This document shows positions 14,711 through 19,180 of a DNA stretch of 19,180 nucleotides, piece by piece. The stretch lies in the NCBI GenBank assembly GCA_009779455.1, contig WREG01000011.1, forward strand, positions 1 to 19,180. Reading direction: 5' to 3'. The first letter of the stretch is position 1. Every line of letters begins with the position of its first letter. Position numbers and translations under genes: made by a program. The notes below the pieces were generated by a model. That model did no database searches, was not told the origin of the DNA, and worked only from the letters and a program-made list of their open reading frames with translations. This DNA comes from Oscillospiraceae bacterium (GTDB lineage: Bacteria > Bacillota > Clostridia > Oscillospirales > Acutalibacteraceae).

Positions 14711-16312
14711 TTAATTCCTAAATCCCCGCAGCGTCGCGTTAATGTACGGCGCGAAAAACATCAACACGCGGGCTATGATATTGCCCAGGAATTTGCCGAA
14801 CAGCTGATCCATGTTGTCGCTGATGCCGGACAGCATATCCTTTATGGACGGCACCGAATCCGTTTTCGCCTTAAAACGGTTCCCGTCAAACTTGAATTTC
14901 AGCACCCGCATTGAAATCGTCTCCAAAACCCTTATCCAAAGCTCCAAAGTGCCGTCCTCATGCCAACAGCCGCCGGAAACGGCCGTGAAATCTATATCCG
15001 CCAAACGCATTTTCCCCGTACGGAATTCGCCGTCCATGCCTATCGGTATGGAGTTTTTTTCCTTTCCGTCGCCTTCATCCCACGAAAAAATGCAATAGCC
15101 GTCTTTGAAGTCAAAGCGGACGTTGTCGGGGTTCCCTGCCTTGTATCCCATCATAAACGTCACGGGCATTGGCAGGATGCTGAAAGGCTGTCCGCCGAAA
15201 CGGAGAATCCCCGCTTTTTTTGTTTTATATGTTTTTCCGCTTATAAGCTTTTCGGCTTCATTTTTCCCGCTTGCGGGAAGTTTCTCCAGCGACAGGCAGC
15301 TTATGCGCCTGTTCATTTCATTATGCGCCTCATCATCGCCGGGAAGCGCCCCTTCTTTAAACGCGGCGGGGAAATGCCGCAGTACGCTGTCAATGGCGGC
15401 CTGCTCGCTGGGGACTGCGGCGGTATACACGATTACCGCGTCATAATCCTCAAAAACTATGCCGTGCTGGGAAAAAAGGCCGTCCGCGCGGTATGTGTTC
15501 GGCGTGCTGCCCCGCCAGAAGTAATAGCCGTACCCGCACTTAAAGTCCTGCCTGTTGTCAACAGTGTCCCCTTGCAGTTTCACCGCCTCGGCCGCCCACC
15601 GGGCGGGGATGACCTGTTTGCCCTCCCAAACCCCTTTTTGATGATAGCAAAGCATGAACCGTGCCAAATCCTCCGTTTTGAGGTAAAGCCCCCAGCCCCC
15701 TGCTTCCGTGCCGTCGGGGCTTTCTTCCCATACGGGCCTTTCGATGCCCAGCGGCCCGAACAGGCGGGGCATAAGATAATCAACAAGGGGCATCCCCGTT
15801 TTGCGGGTTAAGGCATAAGAGAGCAGATATGGGCACATATTGTTGTAAAACCACTTTTCGCCCGGGGCGGAGTCGTTTTTGCCCTCCAGAAAATGCTTTA
15901 TCCAGTCGAATTTCGCCTTGTCGCCGATGATATCCTCGCCCAGCCCCGAACGCATGCGGAGCAAATCCCTGACCGTAAGCTTTTGGATATGTTCCTTGTT
16001 CTTTTTAACGCTTATATCGTCAAGCAGCTCCGCGACCGTCGTATCAAGGCCGAACAGGCCCTCGTCTATTGCGAAACCCACGGCCGTTGAGGTGAAGGAC
16101 TTTGAAAACGAGTAAAGGGCGTGGGGCGTTTCGGCGTTATACGGGTAGAAATACCCTTCCGCCGCCACTTTCCCGTGCCTCAGCACCATAAAGCTGTGGA
16201 ATTCCAGCTTGTTGTCCCGCATGTCGTCCAGCCAGTCAATCAAAGCGCGGGACGAGAGCCCCAGTTCCTCCGGCGCGGCGCGCCCCAAAGGTTTAACCGT
16301 TGATTTTTCCAT
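14711..16312 (-). CDS. Serine hydrolase of the class C beta-lactamase family
   Basis: This 533-residue protein has the penicillin-binding-type triad: SxxK at S68-K71 in LYSFSKSFTST, YxN at Y156-N158 in WFYNNMC, and an HxG-like third motif with H283-G284 in SQHGIVF. The catalytic domain covers about 15-340. A C-terminal beta-rich region (about 370-500) follows, as in secreted esterase relatives, but there is no signal peptide, so it is probably cytoplasmic. It could be an esterase, peptidase or amidase; true antibiotic hydrolysis is not implied. The ATG 29 codons inside the longest frame is chosen because AAAGGACGG precedes it and a promoter lies directly upstream, inside the rejected extension. 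It leads a two-gene operon with dusB. Confidence 0.88.
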   Translation of the reverse strand: MEKSTVKPLGRAAPEELGLSSRALIDWLDDMRDNKLEFHSFMVLRHGKVAAEGYFYPYNAETPHALYSFSKSFTSTAVGFAIDEGLFGLDTTVAELLDDISVKKNKEHIQKLTVRDLLRMRSGLGEDIIGDKAKFDWIKHFLEGKNDSAPGEKWFYNNMCPYLLSYALTRKTGMPLVDYLMPRLFGPLGIERPVWEESPDGTEAGGWGLYLKTEDLARFMLCYHQKGVWEGKQVIPARWAAEAVKLQGDTVDNRQDFKCGYGYYFWRGSTPNTYRADGLFSQHGIVFEDYDAVIVYTAAVPSEQAAIDSVLRHFPAAFKEGALPGDDEAHNEMNRRISCLSLEKLPASGKNEAEKLISGKTYKTKKAGILRFGGQPFSILPMPVTFMMGYKAGNPDNVRFDFKDGYCIFSWDEGDGKEKNSIPIGMDGEFRTGKMRLADIDFTAVSGGCWHEDGTLELWIRVLETISMRVLKFKFDGNRFKAKTDSVPSIKDMLSGISDNMDQLFGKFLGNIIARVLMFFAPYINATLRGFRN

Positions 16313-16337
16313 TTGTTTTACCGTCCTTTCCGTATGT

Positions 16338-16366
16338 ATTATATAACATCCCGCAAAATTTTTCAA
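16338..16366 (-). promoter_or_regulatory. Promoter of the serine hydrolase-dusB operon
   Basis: TTGAAA, 17 bases and an exact TATAAT on the minus strand, with a start near 16331 and a leader of about 20 bases. It lies inside the longest open frame, which confirms the shorter start. Confidence 0.75.
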
Positions 16367-16387
16367 TATGTTGTCAAAATATAATTT

Positions 16388-16413
16388 AAGAGCCGACAAA
16401 ACGGTCGGCTCTT
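16388..16413 (-). terminator. Terminator of the 34-codon membrane-protein gene
   Basis: AAGAGCCGAC and GTCGGCTCTT form a perfect 10-base-pair stem with a 6-base loop, followed on the minus strand by AAATTATATTTTG. It lies 23 bases after the stop of the small gene. Confidence 0.8.
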
Positions 16414-16436
16414 ACGGTATAATGCTTTCTTTGCTT

Positions 16437-16541
16437 TTATCTGAAAAGCCCTGCCAGCATCATGCCAATCATTTCAGCGAAGTATACCGGTCCGCTAAAT
16501 AAATACATAAAAAAAAGCATAATGTTTGTAAAAAAATCCAT
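16437..16541 (-). CDS. 34-residue hydrophobic membrane protein
   Basis: The gene encodes 34 residues, opening MDFFTNIMLFFMYLFSGPVY and ending FAEMIGMMLAGLFR. It is hydrophobic almost throughout, with seven Met and a single Pro, in the shape of a membrane hairpin or one long span. Initiation is outstanding: AAGGAGG with a 7-base spacer before ATG. It has its own promoter, an operator-like dyad and a strong terminator, so it is a complete small transcription unit. I do not recognise a family. Position between sigE and a hydrolase operon suggests nothing definite. Regulatory small membrane peptides (transporter or protease modulators, or sporulation peptides) and type I toxins look like this. 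No antisense RNA was identified. Confidence 0.8.
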   Translation of the reverse strand: MDFFTNIMLFFMYLFSGPVYFAEMIGMMLAGLFR

Positions 16542-16561
16542 AAGTGTTCCTCCTTATTAAA

Positions 16562-16583
16562 TATAGATATTAAAATATCTATA
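16562..16583. promoter_or_regulatory. 22-base perfect palindrome over the small-gene -10
   Basis: TATAGATATT-AA-AATATCTATA is a perfect inverted repeat. Its upstream end overlaps the -10 hexamer and the rest covers the start site, lying just before the ribosome site. This is the usual place for a repressor operator. In RNA only part of it would be present, so DNA binding is the likelier role. Confidence 0.55.
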
Positions 16584-16608
16584 AAATATTTTACACCTTT
16601 TCTTTCAA
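16580..16608 (-). promoter_or_regulatory. Promoter of the 34-codon membrane-protein gene
   Basis: TTGAAA, 17 bases and TTTATA on the minus strand, with a start near 16573 and about 30 bases of leader. The -10 overlaps the palindrome. Confidence 0.6.
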
Positions 16609-16676
16609 TAAATAAAGAGGCACACATATAAAACATTGGAAAGAAAATATGTGACATATTAATAAAACATTAAAAT

Positions 16677-17435
16677 TTACGTAACTTTTTCAATTTCCTT
16701 CTTAAGCTGTTCGATTATCCGCTTTTCAAGCCGCGAAATATAGCTCTGCGAAATCCCCAAAATATCCGCGACCTCTTTTTGGGTGTATTCCCTGCCGCCG
16801 TCCATGCCGAAACGCATATTTATTATGAGTTTTTCGCGCTCCCCCAGTTTTTCCACGCTGTTTTGCAGGATTTTCTTCTCGTCCTCCGATTCAATGTCAT
16901 AATTTACCGTGTCGAATTCGCTGCCGAGCACGTCCGACAGAAGAAGCTCGTTCCCGTCCCAGTCAATGTTGAGGGGTTCGTCCAGCGAGGTCTCGGATTT
17001 TAGGGCGCTGGTCTTGCGCAGGTACATCAATATCTCGTTTTCGATGCATCTCGACGCGTAAGTCGCGAGTTTTATATTTTTGGCGGGGCAAAAGGTGTTC
17101 ACGGCCTTTATAAGCCCGATTGTGCCTATGGATATCAAATCCTCGATCCCCACGCCGGAATTTTCGAATTTCCGGGCAATATAGACCACAAGCCGCAGGT
17201 TATGTATGATAAGCAGCTCACGCACGGACTCGTCCCCGGCTTCAATCCGCCGCATGACCTCTTCCTCGGCCTTTTTGCCAAGCGGCGGCGGCAGCGACTG
17301 CGGCCCGTTTATATAAAAGACGCCCTCGCCGAATATTTTTAGGCTAATCTTACTTAGCTTATTATTTTTATCTAAAAATAATAGTATATTATACTTAAAA
17401 ATACGATATTTATGTTTATATTTTTCATTTTTCAT
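16677..17435 (-). CDS. sigE: Sporulation sigma factor sigma-E (pro-form)
   Basis: This 252-residue sigma-70 family protein shows region 2 at about 78-140 (NLRLVVYIARKFENSGVGIE, DLISIGTIGLIKAVNTF, KLATYASRCIENEILMYLRK). The sigma-E block SLDEPLNIDWDGNELLLSDV follows, then region 4 at about 195-250 (KEVADILGISQSYISRLEKR). It is the first mother-cell sigma factor. The N-terminus is a lysine-rich amphipathic pro-sequence ending near GVFYINGPQSLPPPL, equivalent to the segment cleaved in Bacillus subtilis pro-sigma-E. That LPPPL block sits about 13 residues further from the start than in B. subtilis, so the pro-sequence is longer. AAGGGATGG precedes the ATG. The gene lies 22 bases after spoIIGA, its processing protease. 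Confidence 0.96.
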   Translation of the reverse strand: MKNEKYKHKYRIFKYNILLFLDKNNKLSKISLKIFGEGVFYINGPQSLPPPLGKKAEEEVMRRIEAGDESVRELLIIHNLRLVVYIARKFENSGVGIEDLISIGTIGLIKAVNTFCPAKNIKLATYASRCIENEILMYLRKTSALKSETSLDEPLNIDWDGNELLLSDVLGSEFDTVNYDIESEDEKKILQNSVEKLGEREKLIINMRFGMDGGREYTQKEVADILGISQSYISRLEKRIIEQLKKEIEKVT

Positions 17436-17457
17436 ATTATAGCCATCCCTTATAATT

Positions 17458-18348
17458 CTAATCCCTAACCCCTAACCCCTCGAAGCCCAGCTCTCCATTC
17501 AAAAGGAATGAGTATTCGTCGGATATTTTTTCATTAGCTAGCGCTATCATCACATTGCATATTTTATTTTCGTTATTTTTATCTGATATAACCAAATAAT
17601 CGGATTTTATGGCCGGCATTATCTTTGTCCCGGAAACGGAAACCGCGGGGAGCATCCGAACCCGGCCTATCCATTTTTCAGGCAGGGTATAATCTTCATC
17701 AAACTTCGCGTGCATAAAATCAATTACATTCGGCGGAAGCAGCGGCGCGACAAAGCTTTCTTCCGCTATCACAACGGGGTTGCCCGCGAAGCCGTCGGTC
17801 ATGGTGTTGCCCGTGTCGAGGAGCCCCCTGCCCTTAAGCTCTCCGCCCATTACCGATACCGTAACGTCGTAAACAAGCCCCCCGGGGAGCCTCCTTTTCG
17901 TAAGGCGGTTTATCACCGTGACGGAAATGTAGCATACGACGGCGGTGCCGACAAGGGAAAAAAAGCTGAAATTCATATACACGGAGCCGTTGTTATACAG
18001 CACCCCGTTCGGGCGGAACGGCAGGACCACAAGCAGCGCCGCCCCGGCAAAAGCGCAGTTGACGCCGAAAAAGACCATAAGCGTTTTAAACAAAAACCGG
18101 ACGCTCCGGGGCTTGAAACCCGCCGAAACGATGCTTAAACTAAGGAGCAGTTTTATTATAAAAGGCAGGACGGGCCCCATAGCGGGCGCGAGTATCAAAA
18201 GCGAGTAAACGCCGCCCAAAAACGAACCGGAAAGCAGCCCGGCGGGCGTCGCGCTGACATTCAAAATCTGCGAGGACGCCAGAAGGAGCAAATATGTAAC
18301 GATTACGTTTATCGCTATCAATACGTCTATGTAGATTACAGGCTGCAT
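17458..18348 (-). CDS. spoIIGA: Pro-sigma-E processing protease SpoIIGA
   Basis: This 296-residue protein has the SpoIIGA plan. About five membrane helices (residues 3-147) come first, then an aspartic-protease-like cytoplasmic domain with the catalytic D178 in GLLDTGNTMTDGF. Further family blocks are IPAIK-like MPAIKSDYLVI and the C-terminal YSFLLNGELGFEGL. SpoIIGA sits in the sporulation septum and, on a forespore signal, removes the pro-sequence of sigma-E. It is followed by sigE, the normal gene order. The ATG has AAAGGG at 6 bases. Its last codons fall in a G-rich heptamer repeat. The promoter upstream has the long spacer typical of spoIIG. Confidence 0.94.
   Translation of the reverse strand: MQPVIYIDVLIAINVIVTYLLLLASSQILNVSATPAGLLSGSFLGGVYSLLILAPAMGPVLPFIIKLLLSLSIVSAGFKPRSVRFLFKTLMVFFGVNCAFAGAALLVVLPFRPNGVLYNNGSVYMNFSFFSLVGTAVVCYISVTVINRLTKRRLPGGLVYDVTVSVMGGELKGRGLLDTGNTMTDGFAGNPVVIAEESFVAPLLPPNVIDFMHAKFDEDYTLPEKWIGRVRMLPAVSVSGTKIMPAIKSDYLVISDKNNENKICNVMIALANEKISDEYSFLLNGELGFEGLGVRD
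17463..17488 (-). repeat. G-rich heptamer repeat / predicted G-quadruplex at the spoIIGA stop
   Basis: On the coding strand four G tracts (GGG, GGGG, GGGG, GGG) are separated by loops of 6, 3 and 3 bases. This fits the standard quadruplex rule. The pattern is also a heptamer repeat (GGGGTTA, GGGGTTA, GGGATTA). It covers the end of spoIIGA, just before the sigE ribosome site. Confidence 0.6.
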
Positions 18349-18363
18349 TACAATCCCTTTCGC

Positions 18364-18441
18364 GAATGAAAAATGAAGAATGAAGAATTAAAAATTAACG
18401 GGAAAAATAATTATTCATTCTTAATTTTTAATTCTTCATTC
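18364..18441. repeat. Heptanucleotide repeat array with a 21-base inverted repeat
   Basis: Five tandem heptamers (GAATGAA, AAATGAA, GAATGAA, GAATTAA, AAATTAA) run from 18364 to 18398. The last 21 bases (18378-18398) are exactly repeated in inverted form at 18421-18441, with 22 bases between. The array lies in the spoIIGA leader, its outer end abutting the -10. There is no GC-rich stem or T tract, so it is not an ordinary terminator. The repeat may be a mobile or expanded element. Confidence 0.75.
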
Positions 18442-18474
18442 ATTATATTACTTGTCTCATAAATATTATGTCAA
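18442..18474 (-). promoter_or_regulatory. spoIIG-type promoter with a long spacer
   Basis: Exact TTGACA and exact TATAAT are separated by 21 bases on the minus strand. Bacillus subtilis spoIIG is known for a 22-base spacer that makes the promoter depend on phosphorylated Spo0A. TGTCAAA at 18469-18475 and GGGCGAA at 18483-18489 each differ by one base from the 0A box TGNCGAA and lie where Spo0A binds in B. subtilis. Confidence 0.6.
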
Positions 18475-18596
18475 AATCGCAGGGGCGAAAAGTAAAATCG
18501 GGACAATATGAATTATTCCCTGAATTTAACATTAATAATTTTTACATCAAATGAAGAAAATAACATTACAATAACAGTAAAGGAATGAACAGCAAT

Positions 18597-19180
18597 ATGA
18601 TAAAGAGGAAACAAAATAAAATAATATCATTGATATTTATATGCGCCCTATGCGCCTTTTTCGGCGTAACCGTTTCGGCGCAGGGCGTTACGGACAGCGC
18701 GGGGCTGCAGGCGGCGATTAATGAAGCGTCGCCCGGCGACACCGTTTCAATCGCGGAAAATATTACGCTCACGGGTACTTTGGCGGTAAACAAAAGCCTT
18801 ACCTTTAAAGGCGAAAACGGGAATGTCTCGATTTTCCCCGAAACGGACGCGCGGCATATGACAGTCACGGGCGACAACGTCGTGCTGAAGTTCGACGGCG
18901 TAATTCTTGACGGCGGCAATACAGGCGGCGGTATCTTCTCGTCAGCCGACTCGCTTACCCTTGAAGACGCCGAAATCAAGGACTGCAAGGCGGGCAACGG
19001 CGGTGGCATTTACAGCACAAAAGACCTTATCATCAGGGACAGCAGGATAACGGGCAACAAATCCTCCGCGAACGGCGGCGGCGTTTACGGATTTGAGCAT
19101 ATCACAATAAGCAAAACCGTTTTAAGCGGGAATACCGCCGCGGAAAACGGCGGGGCGGTCTATATCGACGACCACGCGAA
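18597..19180 (+). CDS. Secreted right-handed beta-helix protein, N-terminal part (runs off the window)
   Basis: The open frame continues to the end of the window (194 codons). It starts with a signal peptide (basic MIKRKQNK, hydrophobic ISLIFICALCAFFGV, cleavage after VSA at about residue 28). The mature start VTDSAGLQAAINEASPGDTV is the usual entry of pectate-lyase-fold domains. Repeats of about 20-25 residues follow with GGGIFS, GGGIYS, GGGVYG and GGAVYI, as in polymorphic membrane protein-like or adhesin beta helices. It is probably cell-surface or secreted; enzyme or adhesin cannot be told without the C-terminus. AAAGGA lies 12 bases before the chosen ATG. An in-frame ATG four codons earlier abuts that site and is less likely. 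It diverges from spoIIGA across about 250 bases; no convincing promoter of its own was seen. Confidence 0.85.
   Translation, partial: MIKRKQNKIISLIFICALCAFFGVTVSAQGVTDSAGLQAAINEASPGDTVSIAENITLTGTLAVNKSLTFKGENGNVSIFPETDARHMTVTGDNVVLKFDGVILDGGNTGGGIFSSADSLTLEDAEIKDCKAGNGGGIYSTKDLIIRDSRITGNKSSANGGGVYGFEHITISKTVLSGNTAAENGGAVYIDDHA

Noticed and set aside
14711..16312. True class C beta-lactamase / resistance gene
   Set aside because: No signal peptide, an HxG-like rather than KTG third motif and a long extra C-terminal region fit the broader serine esterase/peptidase family.
16313..16399. 29-residue N-terminal extension of the serine hydrolase
   Set aside because: A promoter with exact TATAAT and a good ribosome site lie inside it, so translation starts at 16312.
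16469..16657. 62-codon minus-strand open frame overlapping the 34-codon gene
   Set aside because: It lies in another frame, lacks a ribosome site, and spans the promoter and palindrome of the small gene.
17463..17488. Telomere-like repeat as a sign of a linear replicon end
   Set aside because: Only about three units occur, inside a coding operon with genes on both sides.
18364..18441. Heptamer inverted repeat read as a terminator
   Set aside because: It lies between divergent genes, has an AT-only stem and no T tract.
18566..19009. 147-codon minus-strand open frame
   Set aside because: It is the antisense shadow of the beta-helix protein, which has a signal peptide, repeats and an open frame to the window end.

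Overview
The window looks like a chromosomal segment of an endospore-forming, probably anaerobic Firmicute (Clostridia). The evidence is a spoIIGA-sigE pair, a SpoIIID homologue, two CotF-type coat proteins, a clostridial-type 4Fe-4S ferredoxin, AGGAGG-like ribosome sites, and AT-rich intergenic DNA between moderately GC-rich genes. Sulfatase, GH2, HexNAc-kinase-like and sialate-esterase-like genes suggest a life on host or plant glycans. No rRNA, tRNA, CRISPR array or intact mobile element was seen. Functional calls rest on motif recognition by eye, not on searches.

Layout. Positions 1-2322 (minus strand): a promoter, a small membrane protein, a GH2 glycosidase, a ferredoxin, and the first 39 codons of a sulfatase that leaves the window. 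Positions 2343-2729: a decayed AmrS-like radical SAM fragment. Positions 2758-3693: a perfect-consensus plus-strand promoter, a leader with an apparent terminator/antiterminator switch, and a nitrilase-family hydrolase. Positions 3706-4732: two coat proteins and spoIIID. Positions 4754-6595: an ABC exporter. Positions 6623-8661 (plus strand): two promoters separated by a terminator-like hairpin, a sugar-kinase gene broken by a frameshift, and an SGNH/SASA-type esterase. Positions 8677-10410: ribulokinase. Positions 10421-10877: a 61-codon gene followed by gene debris with a REP-like palindrome. Positions 10893-12958: a secreted ceramidase-like protein followed by thioredoxin. Positions 12967-13749: an AbrB-PIN toxin-antitoxin pair. 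Positions 13746-16366: a serine hydrolase and dusB. Positions 16388-16608: an overlooked 34-codon membrane-protein gene with its own promoter, operator-like dyad and terminator. Positions 16677-18474: spoIIGA-sigE with an unusually spaced promoter. Positions 18597-19180: the start of a secreted beta-helix protein.

How the genes fit together. SpoIIGA would process pro-sigma-E in the mother cell. Sigma-E normally activates spoIIID, and a sigma-E-like promoter is visible here. The coat proteins act later. The sulfatase, GH2, kinase and esterase form a glycan-use theme in two separate transcription units. The most unusual signals are regulatory or very short: the attenuator-like nitrilase leader, the 34-residue membrane protein with an operator over its -10, heptanucleotide repeat arrays and a possible G-quadruplex in the spoIIG operon, and a kinase broken by what looks like loss of one AC dinucleotide.
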